NCBI GenBank assembly: GCA_947498775.1
Contig: CANMLL010000008.1
Coordinates: 124,001-188,000 of the forward strand
From: an uncultured Aquimarina sp.
Lineage (GTDB): Bacteria; Bacteroidota; Bacteroidia; Flavobacteriales; Flavobacteriaceae
Reading direction: 5' to 3'
Length of the DNA stretch: 64,000 nucleotides
The notes below the pieces were generated by a model. It was not told the DNA's origin, ran no database searches, and worked only from the letters and a program-made list of their open reading frames with translations. Numbering within the stretch: position 1 is the stretch's first letter; each line of letters starts with the position of its first letter. A program made the translations under genes and the position numbers. Shown piece after piece: positions 8,183-17,375 of this stretch.

Positions 8183-10336
8183 ATGAAAAAGTTTTTATTG
8201 TTTTTTCTATTACTAATGATTGGTAATGCAGCCATTGCACAGCAGTATAAGACACATACAGTCACCAAAGGTGAAAACGTATATAGAATAGCGAAACGTT
8301 ATAATACAACACCTGAAGCAATCTATAAAATCAATCCAACTGCCAAGGATGGAATTAAGGAAGGAGAAATTCTGGCCATTCCTGTGGTAAACGATCAAGA
8401 ATTTAAGACCCATGTTGTAGAAAAAGGAGATACCGTCTACAGCCTGTCTAAGAAATATAACACGACGCCAGAGGCTATTTATTTATTGAATCCCGAAGCA
8501 GTTAACGGAATTAACTTAGGACAAATTCTTAGAGTAGGTGAAATTGAGAAAAAAGACCCTACTGCAATTGATGGTGCTAGTGAACAAGATAAAGACTCGA
8601 TCCTGGATAGTCTCAAAGTAATCCCCGAAGAACCCAAAATTATTCGTTTTATAACACACAAAGTAAAACGAAAAGAAACATTATATAGCATAGCCAAAAG
8701 ATATAAAGTAACCGTAGAAGATATAAAAAGGCAAAATAAAAGGTTGTATTCTGAGCAGATAAAGAAGAAGGACAAAATTAGAATACCGGTATTTGCTAAA
8801 GAATCAATTATAAAACCAATAGCGGTCGATAGTATTAGTAGTAGACTTACAACTACTACCCAATATATTGTGAAACCAAAAGACACAAAATACGGAATAG
8901 CAAGAAGACATGGGGTCACAATTACACAATTAGAGCAACTTAACCCAGGTATGAACCCAGATTTACCGATAGGTATAGAAATCACAGTGCCAACAACTAT
9001 TTTTGTTTCCTTAAAAGACTCTATACAATCAGGGTTTGAATTATACCAAGTGAAGCCGAAGGAAACCATTTTTGGGATTTTAAAACGTACAGGCATTTCT
9101 TCAGATTCATTGTTTAAAATGAACCCTTATTTAAGAGAAGGATTAAAAGCAGGTATGGTAATTACGATACCCAAAGATACATTGGCTGTTGATATCACTC
9201 AAGGGCAGTATCTTAATTTGGCAAGTAAATTATATAATTTTAAACCGAAGAAAGTAGCAATAATGCTGCCTTTTAGTTTAGATACCCTAAATTTTGAAGC
9301 TATTAAAGAAACTGAAGAGCACCTTAAGAATAAACAAAGCCTTAGGATAGCACTGGATTTGTATAGCGGTATCTTGATAGCGGTAGACTCGGCAAAAACC
9401 AGGGGTATAACAACAGAGCTTAATGTATTTGATACTAAGAAAAATAGTAGCACAGCGTATCTTAAAAAATTACTTAGCGATAACAAATTTGAAGAAACAG
9501 ACGCGGTAATCGGGCCATTGTATCAAAACAACCTAGAAACTGTTGCTGCAGAGCTTAAAAAGTATAATACACCCGTTTTTTCTCCTGCATCAAGAAAAGA
9601 ATCAAGTTTATACGATAATTTCTTTCAAACCAGACCTACCGATGTAATGCTACAAGAAAGGATAATGTCTTATGTAGATAGTGATTCTACCGATAAAAAT
9701 ATCGTAATAATAGTACAGCAAAGTAAAAAGTACGAGGAAATCAAGGAAAAATTGATTGCAAAATTTCCGGAGGCAAAAGTCGCTAGAATCGAAGAAGGAA
9801 ACTATCTCTATGAAGTGCACCTTAACAAAGTTTTGGTCGGAAATAAGCCAAATTGGGTTTTTCTTGAGTCAAACGATGTGGCGATGTTAAGTAATGTTAT
9901 CCCACTATTAAATGCTAAAGCAGAAAGTCATAAAATAACATTGTTTACTTCTGATAAAAATAGTGCTTTTGATGATGACAGTGTTAAGAATGAATATTTA
10001 TCAAAACTTCATTTGCACTATCCTTCAGTAGATAAAGAGTTTGATCAAGAAGAAGTTGATGGTAATAAACAAGTAACACCCTTTGCAAAAAAGTATAAAG
10101 AACAATACGGGACAGATCCTAATAATTGGGCAGTACGCGGTTTTGATATTGCCTATGATATATTAATGCGACTTGGGGCTGCAGATGATCTGTATCATGG
10201 TGTTTCTTTTGAGGGTACAACAGAATATGTTGAAAATAAATTTAGCTATACCAAAAAAATAATAGGCGGATACTATAATAATGCTACGTACTTAATTAAG
10301 TTTGATGATGATCTGAAGTTAACTCTTGTTGATTAA
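8183..10336 (+). CDS. Five-LysM periplasmic-binding-fold protein
   Basis: The 717-residue exported protein has a signal peptide (MKKFLLFFLLLMIGNAAIAQ) and five LysM modules at about 22-68, 73-118, 155-205, 228-272 and 286-330, each with the YxV-KGxTxxxIAxxxxxxxxxLxxxNP pattern. LysM modules bind N-acetylglucosamine in peptidoglycan. Residues 355-717 resemble a type 1 periplasmic-binding domain as in YraM/LpoA or branched-chain amino-acid receptors: VAIMLPFSLDTL, SGILIAVDSA, AVIGPLYQNN, and FDIAYDILMRLG. This suggests a cell-wall-anchored sensor or a regulator of peptidoglycan synthesis; no ligand can be named. It follows guaA closely on the same strand. Confidence 0.85.
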   Translation: MKKFLLFFLLLMIGNAAIAQQYKTHTVTKGENVYRIAKRYNTTPEAIYKINPTAKDGIKEGEILAIPVVNDQEFKTHVVEKGDTVYSLSKKYNTTPEAIYLLNPEAVNGINLGQILRVGEIEKKDPTAIDGASEQDKDSILDSLKVIPEEPKIIRFITHKVKRKETLYSIAKRYKVTVEDIKRQNKRLYSEQIKKKDKIRIPVFAKESIIKPIAVDSISSRLTTTTQYIVKPKDTKYGIARRHGVTITQLEQLNPGMNPDLPIGIEITVPTTIFVSLKDSIQSGFELYQVKPKETIFGILKRTGISSDSLFKMNPYLREGLKAGMVITIPKDTLAVDITQGQYLNLASKLYNFKPKKVAIMLPFSLDTLNFEAIKETEEHLKNKQSLRIALDLYSGILIAVDSAKTRGITTELNVFDTKKNSSTAYLKKLLSDNKFEETDAVIGPLYQNNLETVAAELKKYNTPVFSPASRKESSLYDNFFQTRPTDVMLQERIMSYVDSDSTDKNIVIIVQQSKKYEEIKEKLIAKFPEAKVARIEEGNYLYEVHLNKVLVGNKPNWVFLESNDVAMLSNVIPLLNAKAESHKITLFTSDKNSAFDDDSVKNEYLSKLHLHYPSVDKEFDQEEVDGNKQVTPFAKKYKEQYGTDPNNWAVRGFDIAYDILMRLGAADDLYHGVSFEGTTEYVENKFSYTKKIIGGYYNNATYLIKFDDDLKLTLVD

Positions 10337-10711
10337 CTTACTGAAAATCAATTTTAAATAAAATGAAACTGTACTTGTATTATTTCAGAAATTTGTTTTT
10401 GTATTAAATAAAAATATAAAATCAATTAGAATAAAAAGAGATTTTTCTATATATTTGAGGTTGTTAAGATTAACTTTTTTTTGTGATTTTTTTATAGAAA
10501 CGTTTTCTCTTGGCATTATAATTGATTGTACAGAATTGTAGGGAATACATAGGAAAATAATTTATGTTAAATTCTGAAATTATTTATATTTAGAAGTTAA
10601 AAAATAAATCTGTTTTGAAGAGTGCTAGCGATATTTGCCCCATATTGTACCCCCAGCACAATTAAATAGAAAGAGAAATATAACTTTTGGTTGGGCATAA
10701 TTGTTACAATT
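10337..10711. other. AT-rich intergenic region without a recognisable gene
   Basis: The stretch between the LysM gene and the DUF922 gene is very AT-rich. It contains one isolated TATATTTG (-7-like) element at 10450-10457 without a matching TTG element. No RNA gene or terminator hairpin was found. Confidence 0.6.
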
Positions 10712-11248
10712 ATGAGTAAGTACTTTACTATTATTTTATTTTTATTTGTTGCCAATAATAATGGTTATGTCGGAAAGTTCTCTTACACTGAAAGAAGTGA
10801 ATTAGCTTGGTCAGATTTTAGAGGGAGACCAGAAATGACCAGTACTTTTGATGCTAGTGTTAATACAGGGATAACCTACCAATGGTCTTATGGCAAGGAT
10901 AAAGGTGATATCGAATTAAATTACCAGGTGGATAGTTTTTGCTATCCGTCCTTATCTTGGGTAAAGCGTGGTCAAATGTCTGATCATTTACTTGTTCACG
11001 AACAATTACACTTTGATATTTCTGAATTGCATGCTCGAATTATGAGAAAAAGACTTAAAGAGTACAATGCAGGTAAAAATATTAGAAGAGATCTTAATAA
11101 GATGTATAAGTTAGTAGAACGAATGCGGATTAATATGCAGCAGAGATATGACGAAGAAACGGATCACTCCAGAAATAGAGTCAACCAGAAAAAATGGGAG
11201 AAAAAAATACAAACTCTCATGTGGTATTATAGGGATTATGGTAAATAA
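10712..11248 (+). CDS. DUF922-type putative zinc metalloprotease
   Basis: The protein (178 residues from the ATG at 10712) begins with a hydrophobic segment that could be a signal peptide or anchor (KYFTIILFLFVANNNGYVG). It continues with LAWSDFRGRPE, the usual opening of DUF922 proteins. HEQLHFD at residues 96-102 is an HExxH zinc-binding motif, and the helix after it is rich in Lys/Arg. DUF922 members are predicted metallopeptidases with no established substrate. An in-frame TTG at 10691 would add seven residues but is less likely than the ATG. Confidence 0.8.
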   Translation: MSKYFTIILFLFVANNNGYVGKFSYTERSELAWSDFRGRPEMTSTFDASVNTGITYQWSYGKDKGDIELNYQVDSFCYPSLSWVKRGQMSDHLLVHEQLHFDISELHARIMRKRLKEYNAGKNIRRDLNKMYKLVERMRINMQQRYDEETDHSRNRVNQKKWEKKIQTLMWYYRDYGK

Positions 11249-11266
11249 ATCTCTCCTATATTCATT

Positions 11267-11491
11267 ATGAATATTCAACCTTCAAAGGATTTTTTAGTAA
11301 AATTAGCACATACCAAGATGCCTTTTGGTAAATATAAGGACAGGTACCTTATTGACCTTCCAGAGTATTACGTTGTATGGTATCATAACAAAGGGTTTCC
11401 AAAAGGATTGTTAGGGCAACAGTTGCAAACTATTTATGAACTTAAAGTCAATGGTTTAGAGCATTTGATTAGAAACATTAAAAGCTTTTAG
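11267..11491 (+). CDS. DUF3820 family protein
   Basis: This 74-residue cytoplasmic protein carries the MPFGKYKDRYLIDLPEYYVVWY motif of DUF3820, a short family without a demonstrated function. It is 18 bases downstream of the DUF922 gene on the same strand, so the two are probably co-transcribed. Its length is typical, and it has no signal peptide or membrane span. Confidence 0.85.
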   Translation: MNIQPSKDFLVKLAHTKMPFGKYKDRYLIDLPEYYVVWYHNKGFPKGLLGQQLQTIYELKVNGLEHLIRNIKSF

Positions 11492-11501
11492 CCCTAAATA
11501 A

Positions 11502-11524
11502 CTCTCCAATGAGCTACCGGACTA
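11502..11524 (-). other. Fragment resembling the 5' part and D-arm of a tRNA
   Basis: On the minus strand the sequence reads TAGTCCGGTAGCTCATTGGA followed by GAG, which matches the start of the acceptor stem plus the GGTAGCTCA-TTGG-AGAG D-arm of a bacterial tRNA. The anticodon arm, the T-arm and the CCA end do not follow. It is either a tRNA relic, as left by integration events, or a chance match. Confidence 0.25.
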
Positions 11525-11578
11525 GGTCATTCAGGCGGGCTCTGTATCAGAGATACTTGGTTTCAAGAAATTTTTTGT

Positions 11579-12091
11579 TTATATGTTTACAAATTCATAA
11601 CCTGCTAGTTCATTTTTTTGCAAGTCTATTTCTGTTTCATTTAGCAAAATGGCATGTTCTATATATGCTTTTAAATTAGCAAGCCAAAAAGTTCAGCCAT
11701 TACTACAGTCATAATGTACTCTTAGCTTACTTTCTTCATCTACAGGGATTTCATATTGGGTAAGAATAACGATTGTTACATTGTTTCTCTCTTTTAATTG
11801 AATAGAGACCTTCGATGATTCAAAAGATATTTCTATATAATCCTTACCATTAGCTTCCAAAACATGTTCTTCTTCTTTGCCATCCCAATTATGCCAACAC
11901 CAAGTATACGTATCGCCTTTTTGAATAGGTTCTGAAGGTTTCCTTACTGTACCGTTGGGAGTCCTGTATTTGGCACTTTTTTAGAATCAAGAGGTGATTC
12001 CTTCAGTAGTTGCCCATAAATTATAGAGCTTTTCAATGGATTCATGAATGTAGATCTTTTTGGTGAATGAGTTTCAGTGTAATTTTTCCAT
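11579..12091 (-). pseudogene. Disrupted SRPBCC/AHSA1 (START-like) domain gene
   Basis: One continuous minus-strand frame of 171 codons, starting MEKLH at 12091, encodes a START-like protein of the AHSA1 family: IYIHESIEKLYNLWATTEGI, GDTYTWCWHNWDGKEEEHVL, and TFWLANLKAYIEHAILLNE near the end. Four stop codons interrupt it: TGA at codon 6, TGA and TAA around codons 34-36, and TGA at about codon 129. There is no frameshift. At two of the sites, family members normally have tryptophan (ITSWF and NGWTFW), so TGG to TGA changes explain them. The family binds small hydrophobic ligands or assists chaperones. The intact frame between stops suggests recent inactivation. Confidence 0.85.
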
Positions 12092-12304
12092 TATTGAAAT
12101 GATTTGATTAGGTGTATTTTAAAAGTAAGAAAAAACTATCTTAAAATTAGTTAATATGTTAATATTTAGTATTTTGAATTGTTTATTGAGGAGTGATAAA
12201 CAGAAAGTACTCAGTTAAATTATTCTTAGCAGTTTGTTAATTGTGTTATGAATTCTGTAAGTTTAGTCTTTATCTAATGTCACACATAATCTATTTCAAC
12301 TATA

Positions 12305-13870
12305 ATGAATATCAAAAAATATCTTTTTTGTGCGCTAATTCTTTTTATTTGCAGATCATCATTAGCTCAAGACTTAAGTGAAGGTCCTTTTTCTCAACTT
12401 ATAATTAGAGGAGCTACACTAATTAACGGTAATGGATCACCACCAAGAGGTCCGGTGGATATAGTTGTAGAAAATAATAGGATTAAGAACATTGCTGTTG
12501 TGGGATATCCGGGAGTCCCAATTGACCCAGTCAAGCGTCCAAAATTAAAACCAGGAGGCAAGGAGATTGATGCCAAGGGGAAATATATATTGCCTGGTTT
12601 TGTAGATATGCATGGCCATATTGGTGGTGTGGCACAGGGTGCAGAAGCCGATTATGTTTTTAAATTGTGGATGGCACATGGTGTAACTACCGTTAGAGAA
12701 CCAAGTGGAAGAGGTATTGATTGGACATTGAAGTTAAAACGTTCTAGTGAAAAGAATGAAATTATAGCTCCACGTATTTTTGCATATACAGGTTTTGGTC
12801 AAGGGAGTAAAGAACCGATTAGCACTGTTGAAATGGCACGAAATTGGGTTAGAGAGAATGCAAAGAAAGGAGCAGATGGTATTAAGTTTTTTGGAGCAGC
12901 TCCAGAGATTATGACAGCAGCTTTAGATGAAAATAAAAAGTTAGGATTACGCTCTGCTTGTCATCATGCACAGACCGATGTAGCACGTTGGAATGTATTG
13001 AACTCGGCACGTGCCGGACTTACAACGATGGAGCACTGGTATGGGTTGCCAGAGGCTCTTTTTGATGATAAAACGGTACAACACTATCCTTTGGATTACA
13101 ATTATCAAAATGAGCAACATCGATTTGAGGAAGCAGGAAAACTATGGAAGCAAGCCGCAAAACCTTATTCAGATCATTGGAATAAAGTAATGAACGAACT
13201 TTTGGAGCTTGATTTTACACTTGACCCTACTTTTAATATTTATGAAGCCAGTAGAGATTTACAACGAGCGCGCAGAGCAGAGTGGCATGAGGATTATACC
13301 TTGCCTTCGCTGTGGCGATTTTATCAACCAAGTAAGATTTCCCACGGATCCTATTGGCACGATTGGGGTACCGAACAAGAGGTAGCATGGAGAGAGAATT
13401 ATCGTTTATGGATGACTTTTATTAATGAATATAAAAATAGAGGAGGGCGTGTAACTGTGGGGTCTGATTCTGGTTTTATTTTTCAGCTATATGGATTTGC
13501 GTATGTGCGCGAATTAGAGTTGCTTAGAGAAGCTGGCTTCCATCCTTTGGAGATTATAAGATCAGCAACTTTAAATGGAGCAGAAGCTCTTGGGGTTCCT
13601 GATAAAATAGGATCTGTTGAGGTGGGGAAGTATGCCGATTTTGTAATTGTAGATGAAAACCCCTTGAAGAATCTAAAAGTTTTATATGGCACAGGTGCTG
13701 TTCGATTAACTGAAGATAATAAAGTTATACGTGCTGGAGGTGTAAAATATACGGTTAAAGATGGGGTAATATATGATGCTAAAAAATTACTAGCCGATGT
13801 AAAAAGAATGGTAGACGAAGCTAAGGAAAAGGAAGATTTTAAAATTTTACAGCCAGGAATAAAAGAATAA
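12305..13870 (+). CDS. Secreted metal-dependent amidohydrolase
   Basis: The 521-residue protein has a signal peptide (KKYLFCALILFICRSSLAQ) and an imidazolonepropionase/dipeptidase-like amidohydrolase fold. The first metal-binding motif is VDMHGHIGG at about residue 99, with further likely ligands in SACHHAQTD, TMEHW and TVGSDSGF. The C-terminal SVEVGKYADFVIVDENPL closes the outer beta domain. Members hydrolyse cyclic amides or peptides in the periplasm, and the substrate cannot be read from sequence. It is monocistronic, preceded by about 200 AT-rich bases, and convergent with lysA across a hairpin. Confidence 0.85.
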   Translation: MNIKKYLFCALILFICRSSLAQDLSEGPFSQLIIRGATLINGNGSPPRGPVDIVVENNRIKNIAVVGYPGVPIDPVKRPKLKPGGKEIDAKGKYILPGFVDMHGHIGGVAQGAEADYVFKLWMAHGVTTVREPSGRGIDWTLKLKRSSEKNEIIAPRIFAYTGFGQGSKEPISTVEMARNWVRENAKKGADGIKFFGAAPEIMTAALDENKKLGLRSACHHAQTDVARWNVLNSARAGLTTMEHWYGLPEALFDDKTVQHYPLDYNYQNEQHRFEEAGKLWKQAAKPYSDHWNKVMNELLELDFTLDPTFNIYEASRDLQRARRAEWHEDYTLPSLWRFYQPSKISHGSYWHDWGTEQEVAWRENYRLWMTFINEYKNRGGRVTVGSDSGFIFQLYGFAYVRELELLREAGFHPLEIIRSATLNGAEALGVPDKIGSVEVGKYADFVIVDENPLKNLKVLYGTGAVRLTEDNKVIRAGGVKYTVKDGVIYDAKKLLADVKRMVDEAKEKEDFKILQPGIKE

Positions 13871-13881
13871 ATGTGTAAACC

Positions 13882-13911
13882 AAAGGCACCAAATTTTAGT
13901 CTGGTGCCTTT
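13882..13911. terminator. Hairpin between the amidohydrolase gene and lysA
   Basis: AAAGGCACCA and TGGTGCCTTT form a perfect 10-bp stem with a 10-base loop between two convergent genes. The T-tract is short, so termination strength is uncertain in both directions. Confidence 0.65.
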
Positions 13912-13935
13912 ACTATATATAGTGTTAGTTTATCA

Positions 13936-15168
13936 TTAGGATATCGACTCGGTAACCTTAGAAAAAATATCAATATCAACTTGATTTTTGGTTAGGTCCT
14001 CAAACTCTTCGCGTTTGCGTATCAGATGAGCTTCACCATTATGCCATAACACTTCTGCGGGTCGGTAACGCGAATTATAATTACTCGACATAGAGAAACA
14101 ATAGGCTCCGGCATTTTTGAAAGCGATAATATCACCTTCAGTAATTTCAGGAATTCTTCTATTGGTAGCAAATGTATCTGTTTCACAAATATATCCCACA
14201 ATCGAGTAAAAGCGCTCTCTCCCTTCTGGGTTAGAAACATTGATAATGTCATGATGAGAACCATAGAACATCGGTCTGATCAGGTGATTAAGACCACTGT
14301 CAATACCCGCAAAAACAGTAGAAGTAGTTTGTTTTACCACATTTACTTTGGCAAGGAAATATCCGGCTTCACTCACTAAAAATTTGCCAGGTTCGAACCC
14401 CAAGGTTAATTCTTTTCCATATTCCTTACAGAAAGAATTAAATCGTTTGGTTAGTTTCTCTCCAAATTCTTCAATATTGGTTTCTATATCTCCTGCTTTA
14501 TAGGGTACTTTAAATCCACTTCCAAAATCTATAAAATCTAGGTTTTTAAAACTTTTTGCTGTTTCAAACAGTATTTCGCTGGCGTATAGAAATACTTCAA
14601 CATCCAGAATATCACTGCCAGTGTGCATATGTATGCCATTAATATTCATTCCCGTATTTTCAACAATTCTTAGGATATGCGGGATTTGATGAATGGAGAT
14701 GCCAAATTTACTGTCAATGTGCCCAACAGATATTTTACTGTTCCCTCCGGCTAATACATGTGGGTTAATACGTATACATACAGGAACACCTGGGTTTTTA
14801 GTTCCAAATTGTTCTAAAATAGAAAGGTTATCTATATTTATTTGTACTCCCATGGCCGAAACCTGCTCAATTTCTTCAAGAGAGACGCCATTTGGAGTAA
14901 AAATGATATCTTCAGGTTTTACGCCTGCTAATAAACCTAATTGCACTTCTTGTACAGAAACTGTATCTAATCCAGCTCCTAATGAATTCATTAGCTTTAA
15001 AACAGCGAGATTAGAGAGTGCCTTTACAGCATAATTTAGTTTTACCCGTTTGACCTTTTTAAAAGCACCAAAAAGGCGCTCATATTGTGAAATAATTTTT
15101 GACGAGTCATAGACATAAACAGGACTCCCAAACTCTCTTGCTACTGCTAATAAATTTTCATTTTCCAT
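13936..15168 (-). CDS. lysA: Diaminopimelate decarboxylase
   Basis: LysA decarboxylates meso-diaminopimelate to lysine in the cytoplasm. The 410-residue fold type III PLP enzyme shows the cofactor lysine in NYAVKALSN (Lys49), the glycine-rich phosphate-binding FIDFGSGFKVPYK, GFEPGKFLVSEAGYF, and the active-site cysteine in GYICETDTFA. The ATG at 15168 gives the normal N-terminus. No other lysine genes lie nearby and no leader riboswitch is visible in the 150 bases upstream. Confidence 0.95.
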   Translation of the reverse strand: MENENLLAVAREFGSPVYVYDSSKIISQYERLFGAFKKVKRVKLNYAVKALSNLAVLKLMNSLGAGLDTVSVQEVQLGLLAGVKPEDIIFTPNGVSLEEIEQVSAMGVQINIDNLSILEQFGTKNPGVPVCIRINPHVLAGGNSKISVGHIDSKFGISIHQIPHILRIVENTGMNINGIHMHTGSDILDVEVFLYASEILFETAKSFKNLDFIDFGSGFKVPYKAGDIETNIEEFGEKLTKRFNSFCKEYGKELTLGFEPGKFLVSEAGYFLAKVNVVKQTTSTVFAGIDSGLNHLIRPMFYGSHHDIINVSNPEGRERFYSIVGYICETDTFATNRRIPEITEGDIIAFKNAGAYCFSMSSNYNSRYRPAEVLWHNGEAHLIRKREEFEDLTKNQVDIDIFSKVTESIS

Positions 15169-15321
15169 CGTGTCACAATTTTAAGCTTACGAAATTATCA
15201 ATAAAATTAGAGATATTAATACTAAGCAGAGAAAAAATCTACTACAACGATAGATTTTGAGATTTTTAACGTGTGTTTAAGCGTTATAAACACAGTTAAT
15301 TAGTATTTTTAACGAAAAAAT

Positions 15322-15957
15322 ATGTTACCTCTTTTTCCTTTACAAACTGTAGTTTATCCAGGAGAACGCCTGCCGCTACATATTTTCGAAGAAAGGTATC
15401 AGCAATTGATTAAAGATTGTGAAGAAGGAGAGATTTCCTTTGGAATACCAACCTTTGTAAATAAAACACTTGACTACGGAACAGAAGTAAAACTTCAAAA
15501 GATATCTAAAAGATATCCGGGAGGAGAAAGTGATATTGTGTGTATAGGAAAACGAATTTTTAGAGTTAAAAATTTTTATGAACAAATACCAGGGAAACTT
15601 TATGCTGGTGGAGAAGTAGAATTTCTTGAGGATAATGATAGAAGTGCTCAGGAACTTCAGGAAGAACTGCTAAAGAATATTGCCATATTATATGTTGAGC
15701 TTACCATAGAGAACCCTCCGGTATTTGATATTCCTTTTGTAAGTTATCAAGTGGCGCATAAAATTGGTTTGGCATTACATCAAGAGTATCATCTCTTAAC
15801 CTTACGAAGTGAATTAGAGAGGTTACACTATTTGATAGGACACCTTAAAATAACTATTCCGGTAGTAAGAGAAATGAATAGAACTAAAGAAGTCATCCAG
15901 ATGAATGGGCATTTTAAAAACTTTGACCCCCTCGATTTTGAAGACTTTAAATTATAA
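15322..15957 (+). CDS. LON substrate-binding-domain protein (no protease domain)
   Basis: The 211 residues correspond to the N-terminal domain of Lon proteases: MLPLFPLQTVVYPGERLPLH, then FGIP, and a helical C-terminus. The AAA and Ser-Lys protease domains are absent, as in the stand-alone LON-domain family, whose function is unknown. Its stop codon overlaps the start of a 48-codon ORF (TAATG), which itself overlaps sucC. All three are therefore likely to be co-transcribed. Confidence 0.85.
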   Translation: MLPLFPLQTVVYPGERLPLHIFEERYQQLIKDCEEGEISFGIPTFVNKTLDYGTEVKLQKISKRYPGGESDIVCIGKRIFRVKNFYEQIPGKLYAGGEVEFLEDNDRSAQELQEELLKNIAILYVELTIENPPVFDIPFVSYQVAHKIGLALHQEYHLLTLRSELERLHYLIGHLKITIPVVREMNRTKEVIQMNGHFKNFDPLDFEDFKL

Positions 15958-16103
15958 TGCCTACATACTTCAATTTCAAGAAGATTTTAAATCATTTAAA
16001 GCGTAAAATTCTAGTGAAGTTTTTTACAAGAAAAGATTGGCACAGTAACTTCACTTTTCCTATTTTTGAGACTCCTAAAAAAGGTAAAAAAAATATAGTA
16101 TGA
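15957..16103 (+). CDS. Possible 48-residue protein coupled to sucC
   Basis: ATG overlaps the preceding stop codon as TAATG, and the TGA stop overlaps the sucC start as ATGA. The frame therefore fills exactly the gap between the two genes. The predicted product is short and strongly basic (FKKILNHLKRKILVKFFTRK near the start, PKKGKKN near the end), with no membrane span. I recognise no family. The double stop/start overlap argues for a translated, coupling leader cistron, but such an arrangement can arise by chance in a short gap. Confidence 0.4.
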   Translation: MPTYFNFKKILNHLKRKILVKFFTRKDWHSNFTFPIFETPKKGKKNIV

Positions 16104-17293
16104 ACTTACACGAATATCAGGGTAAAGAGATATTAAACAGTTTTGGTGTGCGCATTCAGCGTGGTATTGTTGCGCAAAATGCTAATGAAGCTGTAGCAGC
16201 AGCAAAACAACTTACTGCTGAGACTGGAACAGGTTGGCATGTAATAAAGGCTCAAGTACACGCAGGTGGACGAGGAAAAGGTGGAGGAGTTAAGCTGGCC
16301 AAAAATCTAAAAGAAGTAGAATCTATTGCAGAGCAAATCATAGGAATGAATTTGATTACTCCGCAAACATCTGCAGAGGGTAAGAAAGTTCACCAGGTGC
16401 TGGTAGCAGAAGATGTGTATTATCCTGGAGATAATGAGCCAGATGAATTTTATATGTCGGTTTTATTAAATCGTACTTCTGGGCGTAATATGATTATGTA
16501 TTCTACAGAAGGTGGAATGGATATTGAAACCGTTGCAGAAGAAACACCACATTTGATTTTTACTGAAGAGATTGATCCTTCTGTTGGTGTATTGCCTTTT
16601 CAGGCGCGTAGGGTGGCATTTAATCTAGGTTTAAGTGGTACTGCATTTAAAGAGATGGTTAAGTTTGTTACGGCTTTGTATACAGCATATGTAAATTCTG
16701 ATGCCTCTCTATTTGAAATCAATCCGGTGCTGAAGACCAGTGATGATAAAATTATGGCAGTAGATGCCAAAGTTACGCTTGATGACAATGCATTATATCG
16801 TCATAAGAATTATGTAGACATGCGTGATATTCGTGAAGAAAACCCTATCGAAGTCGAAGCAAAAGAAGTTGGTCTTAACTATGTTGATCTTGATGGAAAT
16901 GTTGGTTGTATGGTAAATGGAGCAGGTCTTGCGATGGCAACTATGGATTTGATTAAACAAGCAGGAGGAGAGCCCGCAAACTTCTTGGATGTAGGTGGTA
17001 CTGCAGATGCTAAACGCGTTGAGACTGCTTTTAGAATTATTCTCAAAGACCCTAATGTGAAAGCAATTCTTATCAATATCTTTGGTGGGATTGTTCGTTG
17101 TGATAGGGTGGCACAGGGTGTTGTAGATGCTTATAAGAACATGGGAGACGCAATTAATGTACCAATCATTGTTCGTTTACAAGGAACTAATGCCGATATT
17201 GCCAAAGAATTAATCGATAGTAGTGGGCTAGATGTGCAAAGTGCAGTCTTGTTTCAAGAAGCTGCAGATAAAGTACAAGCAGTATTAGCTTAA
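16100..17293 (+). CDS. sucC: Succinate-CoA ligase, ADP-forming, beta subunit
   Basis: SucC binds nucleotide and succinate in the TCA-cycle succinyl-CoA synthetase. The 397 residues begin MNLHEYQGKEIL, with the ATP-grasp domain (VIKAQVHAGGRGKGGGVKLA) and the ligase domain with GGTADAKRVETAF and NIFGGIVRCDRVAQGV, all standard. The alpha subunit gene sucD is not in the window, so the two subunits are unlinked here. The ATG overlaps the stop of the 48-codon ORF. A strong terminator follows. Confidence 0.97.
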   Translation: MNLHEYQGKEILNSFGVRIQRGIVAQNANEAVAAAKQLTAETGTGWHVIKAQVHAGGRGKGGGVKLAKNLKEVESIAEQIIGMNLITPQTSAEGKKVHQVLVAEDVYYPGDNEPDEFYMSVLLNRTSGRNMIMYSTEGGMDIETVAEETPHLIFTEEIDPSVGVLPFQARRVAFNLGLSGTAFKEMVKFVTALYTAYVNSDASLFEINPVLKTSDDKIMAVDAKVTLDDNALYRHKNYVDMRDIREENPIEVEAKEVGLNYVDLDGNVGCMVNGAGLAMATMDLIKQAGGEPANFLDVGGTADAKRVETAFRIILKDPNVKAILINIFGGIVRCDRVAQGVVDAYKNMGDAINVPIIVRLQGTNADIAKELIDSSGLDVQSAVLFQEAADKVQAVLA

Positions 17294-17320
17294 AAAAATA
17301 ACGATAAATAATTTATTTGA

Positions 17321-17355
17321 AATAGGCTGTCATTTTTTATGACAGCCTATTTTTT
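17321..17355 (+). terminator. Terminator of sucC, also facing the mreB-like gene
   Basis: ATAGGCTGTCAT at 17322-17333 pairs perfectly with ATGACAGCCTAT at 17339-17350, with a T5 loop and a T-tract after the stem. Its symmetry and position between convergent genes suggest it works in both directions. Confidence 0.9.
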
Positions 17356-17375
17356 AATTCAATATTTTCGATATT

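Noticed and set aside
10450..10457. TATATTTG promoter element upstream of the DUF922 gene
   Set aside because: No TTG lies at the needed distance and the start codon is 250 bases away.
11579..12091. TGA recoded as tryptophan in the START-like gene
   Set aside because: One of the four stops is TAA, the gene has no special insertion context, and other genes of the window end normally in TGA or TAA codons. Plain loss of function is simpler.
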